Part shown: piece by piece, positions 1 through 13,631 of the stretch
Numbering within the stretch: position 1 is the first letter of the stretch
How the letters are laid out: the number at the start of each line of letters is the position of its first letter
Assembly: GCA_008704415.1 (NCBI GenBank)
Contig: VXIS01000162.1
Coordinates: 38,017 to 102,016, forward strand
From: Sphaerosporella brunnea
Lineage: Eukaryota > Ascomycota > Pezizomycetes > Pezizales > Pyronemataceae
DNA length: 64,000 bases
Reading direction: 5' to 3'
The notes under the pieces: generated by a model
Databases searched by the model: none
The model's input: the letters and a program-made list of their open reading frames with translations, nothing else
Told to the model about the DNA's origin: nothing
Made by a program: the position numbers and the translations under genes

Positions 1-254
1 TGCACCCCCCGAAAGCAGCGGCACACATCTTCTTGCAAGGAAGCACAAAACGCACTCTCTTTGTTCTCCGCACGCTGCATCTCGATACACAGGTTGTTGA
101 CAGCGCAGAGCAGAAACAACAGCGGAGCTGGCATCATGCGCAGCAATAGCAACGCAGCCCCGTTGATATCGATGTGCCACTGTCAGATAAAGCTTCCATG
201 CACAACTGTTTTTCTTCCCCACCAACCAAACACAAAACCAAAACCCCCCATCAC

Positions 255-286
<32 letters not shown>

Positions 287-1042
287 AAAAAACCAACCAC
301 CGGCCAATTTCCGCCGAAGGAAAAAATATCGTGTCCGAGTGAGTATCCATGACCGCCATCTCCGATTTGCTCTGTGTGTGTCGCGAAATCAAAATACTCA
401 CCGCATAATGATCGTATTTCCTGCATCCCAAAGCTGCCATCCCATCCCTTTTTCTCCATCCGTCCTGAGACACATTAAACGCGAATGTGCTGCTGCTGCA
501 TTAGTCACATCCCTTAGCACAACCGAGGACATCCGATCCGGCAACAACCCGGCCGCCTGCCTTCAACGCTCGGACGCGTTGGTGCTAAAGCGGTCATGGG
601 GTCGCACTCGGCAATGGCTGATGCGGTCATATCGGCTGGCCTTCGTTGTGCAAATAGAGCACGGACTCTCTTCGTCAATGCCTATTTAGGAATCCTTCGA
701 GAAACGAACAACACCGCGCTCGAGCTCACTTCCCGGCTGGCTGGTTGGTTGGCTAGTTTGATCGAACAGCAACAACTCTCGGGGGTTTTTTACCCTTTGA
801 CCTTAAACTTGAGCTTTGATGCCCCGATTTCGAAGTACCCGACGCCCAGGAGATGGCTGTCCTAAAGCTCTAATCCCCCCCCCCCCCCCACCTCCGACGA
901 CGAAGACATTCTAGATAGTTGTCTAAGTACCTTATTGCATACCCACCGGTGCAGGAACCCGAGATAGTCTCCGATGCAAAACAGCTCTAATGTACATGTA
1001 TGTAGCCCACAATTCAACTCCGATGCCCCAAGCGCCCTACCC
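1..1042. other. Intergenic, no gene seen
   Basis: This stretch holds homopolymer runs (poly-C then poly-A near 245-290, poly-C near 876-889) and short overlapping frames without family resemblance. It lies downstream of the MSE1 gene, so its right part should contain that gene's 3' untranslated region. I see no coding or RNA gene. Confidence 0.6.
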
Positions 1043-2947
<1,905 letters not shown>

Positions 2948-3723
2948 ATGCCATTCAACCTCTCCGCCACAGTCAACATCCTACGCACGCTCAAGAACCC
3001 GGCGCTGCTGTACCCGCAATGCACGATCTCGACGTTTGACCAGCTGCCCGTGCCGGTGTCCAAGGCGTTTGTGGGCGCTGCTGGCGAGAAGGAACCGGAT
3101 ATTCGCGCGGTTATCTTGGATAAGGATAATTGCTTTTCGATCCCGCATGAGCTGGAGGTTTATCCTGCTTACAGAGTTGTGTTTTCTCTCTCGTCCATGG
3201 AGAAGAGGAGAGAGGCTAAAGGAAAAAAGGAAATAGGAAACGTTTGAGCGCTTGAAAAAGGAATATCCAGGCAACCGTCTACTGATTGTCTCCAACTCTG
3301 CGGGGACATGGGATGATCCAGGAAACAAAGAGGTTCCCCCCCCCCTCCCAATCCCAATCCCTTCTCTGTCTGTCTCTCTAACAGAAGAATCGTTCCCCCC
3401 AGGCCGACCTCCTCGAAAAAAACACCGGCGTCAAAGTCCTCCGGCACGCAACCAAGAAACCAGGCTGCTACAACGAGATCTTTGAGTTCCTGAAGAAATC
3501 GCCAGACACGGGCGTCACGCGGCCGGACCAGATCGCCGTGGTCGGAGATCGGCTAGCTACCGACGTGCTCATGGCGAACATGATGGGCAGCTGGGCGGTG
3601 TGGGTTAAGGATGGGCCCCGACCGGCGAACGAGAAGTTGTATGGCAAGATTGAGGCGGGCATTAAGGGCATGCTGGAGAGGAGGGGGTGGGAACCACCGG
3701 TGCCGTCGTCGAGGACGCTGTAG
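2948..3723 (+). CDS. GEP4: Mitochondrial phosphatidylglycerophosphatase (HAD family)
   Basis: Dephosphorylates phosphatidylglycerophosphate in the cardiolipin pathway at the mitochondrial inner membrane. Exons 2948-3175, 3237-3332 and 3403-3723 give 214 aa. The HAD nucleophile motif is LDKDNC (DKD at residues 58-60), followed by the SNSAGT segment in exon 2 and the acidic motif GDRLATD in exon 3. The product begins MPFNLSATVNILR, matching the family start, so I prefer ATG 2948 over the in-frame ATG at 2918. Intron 2 has a poly-C tract just inside its donor. Length fits the family. The gene is divergent from MSE1 and convergent with the ADAL gene. Confidence 0.92.
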
Positions 3724-4310
3724 AAGTATACCAACCAGTTGTATATAGTATTTGATCCGTGATGCCTTCAGACTTTGGTGCGGACAAATTTCGTCACTCG
3801 AACAACGACGTCGACAAGAAGCTCATCACCCATGCGTCTGACATCGGGGGAGGATTCCACAGCCCAAGAACATAATAATTGACGGCACGTTCAGCAGGAA
3901 TATCGTAGCCTAGTTCGGTAGACATGCTCCGTCGCGAGCGTTGGCGAAGTCGAAAGTATGAGCTTTTTGGTGTGTCCACGCGAGCGTGGTTGCAAGAGCA
4001 GTTCATATTTTAAAAAAAAGGTAGTGTAAGTATCGGTTGGCTTCGGCGTAAGTGTACCCACACCTTGCCTTTTACCAGGCGTGGCCATGCGTCGGGTCTT
4101 GAACCGATCTATGTGAATCTTTGGAACCCATCAAGCGAATACCTTGTGTTCGATTTGTTTTTGCGGCGTTTTCTTTTCACGCACTCGGTCACAGAATCCA
4201 TCACTCGGAATCGTTTTATTTTATTTTTTTTCATTCTCGCGACAAAAAGAACGTTTATTAATCCAGTAAAAGAGCGAAGTTACATAATTTAAGAGGTGCA
4301 CTTTAACCCT
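3724..4310. other. Convergent intergenic region
   Basis: This region lies between the 3' ends of GEP4 and the ADAL gene. It is AT-rich with T runs around 4205-4230 and should hold both terminators and 3' untranslated regions. I see no coding potential. Confidence 0.6.
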
Positions 4311-5602
4311 TTACAACACCTTTCCAGGCTCAATTTCCTCCTTCTCCCTGAAAGCCTCGAACTGTTGCTTCAAGTTCTCCTTCTGGCTTTTGGTCGAGAA
4401 AATGGAGTCGCAAATACCCGATGCCAACTCGAACAACTCGGGTTTGAGCAGCCCAAAATGTTTGAACAGCAAATAGTACTCATTCGACAACTTCGAGTTG
4501 AAAATACCCACATCGTCAGTCTGGTGGCTCGATTAGCAAAGTTCGCTGACTCCCGGGCGAAGGAACACCTACGCAAATGGCGATCGGGTTGGTCTTCTCG
4601 GGATACCAGTACTTGAAATGGTGGTCTCGATGCACCCTGATCCGGGGGTCCACTCTCGTCTGGATGTTGCCGGAAATGACCATCTCCAGCGTATATTTCA
4701 ACCGTTGGATAAGGCGTTTGATCACGTCTGAAGTATAGACTACGTGGCTCAGACGGTCGGGATGGAAGGCAAGCAAGATGTTCAGCTCTTCGTCGCTGGA
4801 GGTCAACTCTGCCTCCGCAAAATGGAGGGTGATGCCGAATCCCATCTCTTTGGCCTTCGCAAAGATAGGGCGGAATGAGTTGATATCCCCTACCTGTACT
4901 CAATCAGTCCTATTCCGGCAGGTCGGGGTAGGTCTTGGACTAACCAAAGGGTCTCCAGCAAGATCAAGTCCTACAACCCCGCGGCTTTTGTAGAGGATGG
5001 CCAGATCGAGAACGTGAGTGGCTGTCGCATCAGTATCCCGACGGTCGATGGACAAGATCAGCTTGGTCTTCATGCCAGTCTTCTGGCCAATCTTGCCGCC
5101 CTCAAATTCCCTGATGCTGTCGAGAATGGCTTCGACATAGTCTTCCTTGGTCATGCCGGTCTTTTTGTCGTCACGGGGAGTAGTTCGGAGCTCGAAGTAG
5201 ATGACACCGTCATTGGCAAACTCCTCCAGGACGGAGTTGGTGCAGAACTTAACCGTGTCCACCGTGTTGCAGAGCTTGTAGACATAGCTGTTGAAAAGTG
5301 GGAACTAATAGCAGCGTTCGGTGAGCAATTTCTACCGTAGGTGAGATGCAGGTGGAAGCATACGAAGCTTTCCATGTCCACCGCTGCACCCTCGGGCATG
5401 GCAATCAAAGGATCCTCCAGAGTGTACATGGCGTCATGGACTCTTCTGTTGAACCAAATTTTGTGGAGAGCCTGGCGCCTTATGCTGCCCGTCAGATGAG
5501 CATGCAGCTCCTGATAGAATGTGAGTCTGTGAAGGCTGTAATTGACAAAAGCCATACGATTTTGGGCATTCTCTGGCAGAATCGCTCATATTCAATATTC
5601 AT
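4311..5602 (-). CDS. Adenosine/AMP deaminase-like protein (ADAL type)
   Basis: A metal-dependent purine deaminase of the ADAL branch; characterised relatives deaminate N6-methyl-AMP. Exons are 5602-5558, 5510-5364, 5304-4945, 4893-4573 and 4520-4311, giving 360 aa. The start is not the ATG of the longest frame. A 45 nt first exon (MNIEYERFCQRMPKI) splices across a 47 nt intron onto ELHAHLTGSI, restoring the family sequence PKIELHAHL. The first metal ligands are H18 and H20 in HAHL. Later motifs are LHFAEAE, RLSHV (for the usual RIGHG, histidine kept) and TDDVGIF with the paired aspartates. The usual SN motif appears as SGN. Substrate is inferred from the family only. Confidence 0.9.
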
Positions 5603-7011
5603 CCTGAAGAAGAAGAATCGTATGGATTGACTTGGAGCAGATGCTGTATGTTACCGGTAGCTTGGTTAACCCGGAAAGTTGCTTGTCGGTAGCTTCCAAT
5701 TGCGGGGTGTGGGGTCTCACAATTTGCGATCAACTGTGAGACAAAGCTCTCGAGGGATCCGAAGTTCTGGTTATGAATGTCGGTTTGCTGCACGAAATGA
5801 AGCTTCGACGGTCGACAGCATAGGCCGGGCTATGTGTGAATTATCGTCATCCCGCGGAGGCTACTCGCAGTGAGCCCGTACGCTTAAGGTTCCGAATACC
5901 CTTTATCTGGGCCGTGAACCATCGTCCAGATACACGAAGTACAAGTACATATACCGTCTACCACAGATTGTCACTCGCTGGCTTGCATCATCGCTATCTC
6001 AGCTCAGCATCATCCTACACGCCGTCCCATTGGCTCAAATTATCATTTACCGAACCTTAGTGGCATCACATCCACGTTCGCTTCGACGAGGACTCAGCTT
6101 TGCCTTTTCCCCGCAAAAGCGCAGGCGAAAGTGTGTGTCTGTAACTGGAGTATATACCTACAAGTATGTACTCTACCTTGTACCTATTTGCTGTTTGGCT
6201 GGCCCAACACGAGTGCAATTCGCACACTGTGGCAGAAACGAGGAAGGAAACAGCTTCTGCAACTCCTGGAAAGCGCGCACAGGCCGCTTGCTAGGATTTG
6301 ATTCAAAATCGCTTGTTCTCTGCGCCGTTGAGTATAGCCGTAATTGTGAGTGGATCTTGAGCTGACCTCCTTCCGTGAAGGATCGAGAAAGGGCAAATCT
6401 TCTGGAAGAAACTGCGGATCTGGCAGAAGAAAAGAAAAGTGCGTTTGACAGAGGAGAAGTGCGTCTGTCTTGCTCCATAGAAGTCTCAGTCTGTGCGTGT
6501 GTTCCTTAAAGCAGAAGGAGGAGTATGCATCTAGGTATGCATGATGTATGTAGGCATCCAGCAGGAACAGAAATTATGTGCAGCACAGGATATGCAGCCT
6601 GCAGCTGGTGCTTGAAATATTCCTGAGGTTGGGGCTGCAGTGAGTCTCGTCCGTGCTTGGTTGGTGTGGTCTCGGCGATGCTACAACTCGCCCTCCAAAC
6701 CATCCCCCTTTCCCCTTCATCCCACACCCAACCCGCTTCTTACTTCCCTCCTCCGCCGGTCTCACACCTCGATCCACCCCCCACCATCGTCACAACGCCG
6801 GACCAGGAAGTGATATACCAACATCTAACGAGACTTCGGATCATAAGACACCCAGCGGGAAACCCTTTGATCAAGTTGTCGCAGCACAAGTCAGCTCTCG
6901 ACAACACCTACGTTCGCTACTTTCACCAGATCTCACGCCCTACCACTGTGATAGCCAATCGCAGCGATCACTTCCACCTGATTTTCCGACTCTCAATATA
7001 CCACCGCGATA
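5603..7011. promoter_or_regulatory. Divergent intergenic region upstream of ADAL-type gene and G-beta
   Basis: About 1.4 kb lies between two divergent start codons. The part just upstream of the G-beta start (6690-6790) is strongly pyrimidine-rich, typical of filamentous fungal promoters. No further gene is recognised. Confidence 0.5.
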
Positions 7012-8396
7012 ATGTCCGACATCCAGGATCGTATCGCCGCCGCCCGACGCGAGGCCGAGAACTTGAAGGCAAAAATAAAGAGCGAGAAGGAAGAATTGGC
7101 GGATGCAGACTGTGAGCAACCACATTCATCCCATGTGCAGCAGACTTGATTGGATCGGCACGCGTTTCCGGCATCTCGCCGCAATACAGTAGCTGATCGC
7201 TTCGCTCTACAGTGCGACAGGTCGCGAAGGACAACTTAGAGGCTCTTCCTCGTACGAACATGAAGGTCCGAAAGAACCTCAAGGGTCATCTCGCGAAGAT
7301 CTATGCTATGCACTGGTCGACGGATAGGCGGCATCTCGTGTCAGCCTCGCAGGATGGAAAACTTATCATCTGGGATGCCTACACGACAAACAAAGTTCAT
7401 GCGATCCCCTTGCGTTCGTCGTGGGTCATGACCTGCGCGTATGCTCCCAGTGGAAACTTTGTAGCTTGCGGTGGTCTCGACAACATTTGCTCCGTCTACA
7501 ACCTGTCTACCCGCGATGGTCCTACCCGCGTCGCCCGAGAGCTTTCGGGACACTCCGGATACCTCTCTTGCTGTCGCTTTATTAATGACAGGAGAATTCT
7601 CACGTCGTCGGGTGACATGACGTGTATGCTGTGGGACATCGATACTGGTGCCAAGATCACCGAGTTCTCTGACCACTTAGGAGATGTCATGAGTCTGAGC
7701 ATCAACCCTACGAATCAGAACATCTTTGTGTCGGGTGCTTGTGATGCCTTCGCCAAGCTGTGGGATGTCCGTACCGGCAAGGCTGTGCAGACCTTCGCCG
7801 GCCACGAATCCGACATCAACGCTGTTCAATTCTTCCCCGACGGAAACGCGTTCGGTACTGGATCTGATGACGCTACTTGCCGTCTGTTCGATATCCGCGC
7901 GGACAGAGAACTTAACAACTATTCGGTACGCTTACAAATCGAAATCGCGGTTATTTTTTTGCTGGTTACTGATGCATCTTTTCGATGTTTAGTCCGACCA
8001 GATCTTGTGCGGTATCACATCGGTGGCGTTCTCAGTGTCCGGACGGTTACTGTTTGCCGGTTACGACGACTTCGAGTGCAAAGTGAGTTGACTTGGGCTA
8101 CGGCCTAAACATGGGTGGGGTGGATCCGCAATTTCCGATGCGAACCACTTCATCCTCGCATAATATATCACTCTTGTTCGGCGCTGACATGGAGCCTCAG
8201 GTTTGGGATGTTCTCCGCGGCGAGCGCGTTGGTACCCTCAGTGGTCACGACAATCGAGTAAGCTGCTTGGGTGTCAGCAACGATGGTATCTCTCTGTGCA
8301 CAGGTTCATGGGATTCATTGGTACGCCCTTTTCTCTGGTTTCTTCGGGTTGGCATGCGCTTTGCTTACAATTTCACAGCTCAAGGTCTGGGCATAA
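7012..8396 (+). CDS. sfaD: Heterotrimeric G-protein beta subunit (seven WD40 repeats)
   Basis: Partners G-alpha and G-gamma below the plasma-membrane receptors that control growth, mating and conidiation in fungi. Exons 7012-7111, 7213-7925, 7993-8082, 8201-8320 and 8379-8396 give 346 aa, close to the family length. The N-terminal helix (residues about 4-45, [17 protein letters not shown]) is the coiled-coil segment that binds G-gamma. Seven WD repeats follow, with clear GH...WD units such as [14 protein letters not shown] and [14 protein letters not shown], ending in WDSLLKVWA. The last exon encodes only LKVWA and the stop. The exon 1/2 join yields the family sequence [14 protein letters not shown]. 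Confidence 0.95.
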
Positions 8397-10624
8397 ATCA
8401 CCGGGCCCAAAGCCCATAAATACTTTCCTATTACTGTCGATGGCGAACGAAAGGATTGGTGAATTTGCAAAAGCTTGGTGGGGTTCATGTTTAATGTCCT
8501 AAAGCGAGTGCGTTCGGAGGGAACCTCTACAGTTCGGTCGGTGTCTTGCGTCCAGGAGGTGGAGGCGAAGTGGTGATGAATGTATTGTTGCTGTTGGTAC
8601 TGCTGTCTCTTTGGGCTGATGCCCGGTCCCTTCTGGCCTCATTTTTTTTTTTTTTTTTTTTCTTATCATTTTCACAGTCCGATACCGGCGGCAACTCACC
8701 ACTACCACTGTACCCTACCACGAGATGCATTTTTTTTTTTTATCGCTTTCTGCTATATGTCGTTCATCTGAATATGTCGCTTTTGATGCACTCTTTTTTT
8801 TTTGTTTTGCTGCAAGCGTGTCGTGGGTGGATGTCTTTATTTTTACTTCTTTCTTTACTTTTTTTTTACCTCTATCTTTTTACTCTGGCTGGCTAGGATA
8901 TTTCTGCTTCTTTCTTCAGATGGTTTGCGAAAACGGTGTCATGTGCGGGTGCGCTCTTTCTTTTCTTGGTTGGTCATTTTCTTGTTATAGGTATAGGTAT
9001 ATCATGTTTTTAGCTGCGATTGTGATGACGGAAACCGTATACTTCTACTTCTTGTTCCCTTAGTGGCTTATTTGATGGGATTCTGTTTTTTTCCTGGAGT
9101 TTGTGTTTGTTTTTATTCACCTGATTCGATGATTTCCCCTCTCCCTTGCTTGCTTGCTTTTCGTCTTTGCATTTGTTTTGTTTTTGTTGCTTGTAGGTAG
9201 TACCCTGAAGCTGGGAGTTCTCTCCACTGTTATTTGGTGATGGTGAATGGGCCTTCTTTTGGAGCACCCCGTCCTTCGAATTCTCCCACCCCGGTAAGGC
9301 AAGATCATCTGGTGCCGGCCGTGCCAGCTGCCGCAAGTCTGAATATGTACTTATTCTATCGGCCCGCATTCGTTAGAGCAGCTGATTGGTAATCCTTCTC
9401 GCAAGGAGGATTTTAGGGGGTGAAGATCTAGAGTTTGAAGGAGTATGCTTGCGACGGTGGTCGACGAGGAGGAGGCCGTGTTGCCTTGTACATGTGTCCA
9501 CTTCAGGAGGGAAGAGAAGGACAAGGCTTATCGATCTGTGCACCTTTCGGCGGCTGTGACAGGTGTTGTGCCTGGAACAGGCAGTGGTCACTGCGAGGGA
9601 CATTTCACTCGACCTAGGAAATCAGAAGATTTGATGGAGATTTCGAGCTGCTTGTTCTCGTCCCAAGCTAGACGTTCCCGAGTAGGCCCTTAGAAAGAAA
9701 AGTGAATTTTTTTTGTGAAACTGAAATGGGTTGTGAGCATCAGGCTGCTGCCAGGAAACAGGACCGAGTGCTATGCAGTGAAGCTGCAATCCCAGAAAGT
9801 GCCGTCATGGCCGCCATGACATCGTCAAGGCTGTACCAAGCCAAGGTTTCTCTTCTAGTACACCAGATTCTCTTAGTGGCTGCTTACACAGCCATGTTTT
9901 TGTGCGAGCGAGTAATGACCGGAACCACTTGCAGGAATCTGATTCTCTCGGGTTCCGGGATCAGCTATAGATTTCAGTCCTCCCACGCCTTTCCAACCAA
10001 ACCTTCTTCACATTTCTCAACTTCCTAACAACAACATCTTTGACCCCCTTCCACCTTCATTCAACCTGCCAATAGTAGCAATAAACTCTCCAATCTATGG
10101 TTGATCGAGCTTTCTATCTTTCTTACCTTTAAGATCGTCGACATGTACAGTTGAACGGGGACGAAGATAATAAAGGTTTTATTAAGCTGGGACTGCCAAA
10201 GAGATTGTACGTTGTCCCTTTGTCCCTCTTGTTCTTTCGTTTCCTTTCGTTCCCTTTTTCCGCTTTTTCTTCTTTTTTTCTCTTCCTCCGGGTTCATTCC
10301 TTCTCTTTCTCCCTTTTTATATTCATATTCTGCTGCCTTAGAGAAGTTTATGCTGACTTTGTGGGTGTTAAAAAGTCTTGCTTTACCAAGGGACTATTCC
10401 AATGCACCAACTCAAAGTCATCTACAGCTGTCGAATATATCCATTGTGGGATAGGTATTACCACAACCACCCCAGGGTCGCTTGGTTAGCTGCTCGGCCT
10501 CATTTCTGCTGAGTCTAAGGCTACATCACTGTAGTAGTCAAAGTTTCTAGTACATTAGGGGTTGGTGTTATTCACATGGCTTCGTTTCTTTTACTAATTG
10601 ATCAGGTTTAAATAGGCCCGTCTA
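8397..10624. other. AT/T-rich intergenic region, no gene supported
   Basis: The region opens with the G-beta 3' flank and contains long T tracts (8641-8662, 8730-8741, 8793-8802) and pyrimidine-rich stretches (8840-9170, 10200-10330). Frames in it are low-complexity Phe/Leu/Ser shadows of the T tracts. I see no protein family or RNA gene. Confidence 0.6.
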
Positions 10625-11675
10625 TTATAGATGGCGGTGTCCGCGGATCTGATCGACTTCGGCTGCCTTTCCATACGCTGTTCTACATTATCGGTCCTCG
10701 TGGTCGAAATGTCGATCTTCGAGCAGTTTTCTTTGGTTGATGTCAGGGTTCCACGGAGTTGGACATGTCATGTCACTCTCACTCTTGTTTTCTCCGGCCA
10801 AAGAGTGGGCAAGCTGTTGGATCTCTTTTATGGGAACATCCTTCAACGTTATGCCAGTTTTGCGAAGTTTGCGAAGTTTGCGGAGGCAGCCATGAAGATC
10901 ATCGTTCCATTCTGCATGCCCAAGATCCGCCATCGAATGGCCGCCCAAAAGGTTAGTAAAAGGATGGTTCGGCTGAATTTTTACTCAGTTTATGCTGACA
11001 CCTTACTATAGAGTTGCTCGACTCTCGGTGGCAAGCTTCCTATTGCCGACTATTCACACCTTGTCTTGTGGACCGAGGACCTGGAAGGTACGCAAGTCAT
11101 TTGACTTCCATAAACTGATGAACCATTCTGATCTGTTATTCAGTGTGTGCAAGACAAATTTCCGCAACGCTACCCCTCTAGCAGCAGCTGGCAGTGTCCC
11201 ACCTGCTACTTCTTGCCGTGTTTTAACAAACGCATGGATACGGCAACTGCTGCTCTATTGGAAGGACGCCTTGAAGTGTGTTTGCTTCCGTTCAGTTTGT
11301 CTACTAGTCACTAATCAGGTTTACAGTGGACCAGCCCTCCCAGCACGAGAACGATCAATATACACCATCTTTCAACAAACGGCTGGCTACGGCAACTGGC
11401 TCCATGTTACTTGTGGGACAGCAACTGGAATAACGTGGACGGAAACCCCGGAATGCGACCCAAAGACGAAGCTCAAACAACCGTTCTTGCCATCGTCAGT
11501 CGAAGTGTCTTCCCTTCTATTGACTTTGTTTACTAATCAGTTATACATAGGAAGTGGCCAAACCGATCCACCCATCCTATCCTATGGAATTCTATCTCCG
11601 GTAACGGACGAGGATCCCTCCACCGCATCAGCGCAGAAAAGGACGACGTTGTCCCCAGATGAAGGGGTGCTCTAA
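10625..11675 (+). pseudogene. Decayed, internally duplicated gene remnant of unknown family
   Basis: I do not recognise a family. An ATG-initiated frame at 10992-11675 is open for 227 codons, but the more protein-like reading uses other frames with intron-like breaks (for example a donor after 11091). Two copies of a module read FNKRMDTATAALLEGRLE (near 11224) and FNKRLATATGSML (near 11373). Each is followed by a similar intron-like segment ending in ctaatcag (11270-11325 and 11504-11552). A third related piece, FNKQLATPTG, occurs near 13305. The duplicated units and frame conflicts suggest a degenerate repetitive gene. A functional gene on either strand cannot be excluded. Confidence 0.3.
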
Positions 11676-12060
11676 TGCCTGTTCATCACCGTGACCAACC
11701 AGTAACATCCCGCCCGCGACCTGCCTCGAGCTTCGAATGATGAATGACATCCCTCTCCCGGGGTCCAGCGAGCTGCCCTCCGCCGTCTCTGCCGCCCCTC
11801 ACCCCCCGCCGGCCCAGGCGTTGCTCTCCCCGCGGCTCCTCCAGGTCTAGTTGCCCGTCTGCCCGCTCGGCACAGGCAACTCATATGCTGATTCTTTGAG
11901 GGGCAGTTGGTCGACGCGAGAGCAAAAAGTAGCGGTATTATTTTTGTCACGGCGTTCTTAATGGATGTGGCCCGTGACACACATGTCAATGACAAATATG
12001 AAGGAAGGTTACGACGTGGTCATTGGCGGGTACCGCAATGGGCTGGTTAGTTTGGTACGG

Positions 12061-12439
12061 TACCGTAGAATCCCGGTAATAACGAAATTTCACAGACCCC
12101 GAAGTATACTGACACGTACCGTTCAGCGGGCAGTGAAGCTGGGTGGGAAGTGTTTCGACGCGAGCTGGAGTGCAAAGAGGCGACGTGAAAAGTCAAAAAG
12201 ACGTCAATGCGACGAAGATTCTGGAGACAAGGTGGAGACGGGGAAGAGCGAGCGCTCAGGCTGTCGCCGCGGTCTCCATCTCCCGCTCTGTTTAAGGTTT
12301 TACTGACCACCACTGGTCGAGCACTGTCCAAGCACGTCGCTTCCAACCGCCTCTCAGACAGCTTCACTGCCCGCTGAACGGTACGTGTCAGTATACTTCG
12401 GGGTCTGTGAAATTTCGTTATTACCGGGATTCTACGGTA
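12061..12439. mobile_element. 375 bp foldback element with perfect 79 bp inverted repeats
   Basis: Bases 12063-12141 and 12359-12437 are exact reverse complements over 79 bp, beginning ccgtagaatcccggtaataa. Both ends are flanked by TA (12061-12062 and 12438-12439), as expected for Tc1/mariner-type insertion. The 217 bp interior has no ORF with ATG and recognisable content. The perfect arms suggest recent insertion or ongoing arm homogenisation. No transposase occurs in the window, so this is a non-autonomous (MITE-like) copy. Confidence 0.85.
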
Positions 12440-13403
12440 TCAACTCCATATCTAACATCCGCAGTGTGTATCGTCACTGACCTTGCATCAGACGCGGGGT
12501 ATCTTGAAGGGGGTTAACCCACGGGACCAATTGCAGGAGCACAAGGCACTCCTCCTCGCCATCTGGCCTCGTGGAGGTCCTACTAGACTGCCCCCGCTAT
12601 CCTCCTCACGATCTGGCCTCGTGGAGGCCCACCGCTCAACCGGGAGAATGGCCGCAGACCGCCCTCGCCACCCTCCTCCCACAAACTTTTGTGTGGCTCG
12701 ATTTCAGGTTTCGATTTTCTTAACACCAACCGGCATTCGAAATTACACCCAGCCGGTCCGAAAAGCCTGCTTGGGCCATCGTATTCTGGCCACCGCGGAC
12801 AGCAGCAGCCGAGATCGCCGGAGGGGGTCGTGGACTGCTGCGCGGGTGCGATGCTTGTCAGAAAGGGAGAAATCCAGCCCACCGGCACTCCCATTACGAG
12901 CACGGTAGTAAATGGGAACATCAGTCCTCAGAAAGGGAGTGCTCGAAGCACGACACGGAGGAGTCTTCATTACGAGTACTGTCGTAGACGGGGAACCGTC
13001 TCGTTGACCTCTTTATTGACGAATTCCTCCATTACCTCAGTCCCATAGAGCCGAGTGCTCAAAGCAAGACATGGAGATCAACCCATTGGACAAGATGCAG
13101 GAGAGGAAACACCTTCTCAACGCACCGTCCCTCGACAAACCTGTTTGCTCCCTCCAAGCTTCGGTATTCTTGTTCACCAACCATACTCTCGACTCTTAGC
13201 AGGACCACCGCCGAAAAGCCTGCTGGCATCGTCGTGGTCCATGGCCGTTGTGGAGCACCGCTATCACGTCCGCTGTCACGTCCGACTTTTCCTCGCCTAT
13301 TACCGTTCAACAAGCAGCTGGCTACACCAACCGGGTTGATCAACTTCGATTGCTCATTGTATTGGCGACATCTTGCGGAACAGCACAGCACCAGATCGAG
13401 ATT
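12440..13403. repeat. Region of short degenerate direct repeats
   Basis: Several short segments recur in direct orientation. The sequence atctggcctcgtggagg occurs at about 12561 and 12610. A block starting cagaaagggag and followed by cattacgag occurs at about 12857 and 12930. A third motif, gagtgctc(g/a)aagca, occurs near 12938 and 13052. Frames through here are interrupted and have no family match. This is probably decayed repetitive or duplicated DNA related to the remnant at 10625-11675. Confidence 0.35.
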
Positions 13404-13631
13404 GGCCACAGATACGGGCTGCATTTATCGTGGGGCAAAATTAGAGAGTGGCCACGGATATGGGCCTGCATTATTGTGGGGAAAAATTAGAGAGCCATGT
13501 TTCGTGTGTACTGAGCAATAGGTTTAGTTTTCGCACGTATACGATCTCAGATTGCTTGTCAAAGTCTGTGTCGAGGTTTGAAAGTCAGTGGCCACGGATA
13601 TGGGCCTGCATTTATCGAGGGAAGAGTAGAG
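13404..13631. repeat. Three copies of a ~45 bp direct repeat
   Basis: Copies lie at 13404-13449, 13450-13494 (tandem) and 13590-13631 (separated by about 95 bp). They share ggccacggatatgggcctgc followed by a tttatcg/tgggg and attagagag segment. No gene is associated. Confidence 0.7.

Noticed and set aside
174..689. Plus-strand frame of 171 codons
   Set aside because: It spans poly-C/poly-A runs (poly-Pro, poly-Lys), with no domain or conserved start.
12483..12908. Plus-strand frame of 141 codons
   Set aside because: It overlaps short direct repeats and has no family signature.
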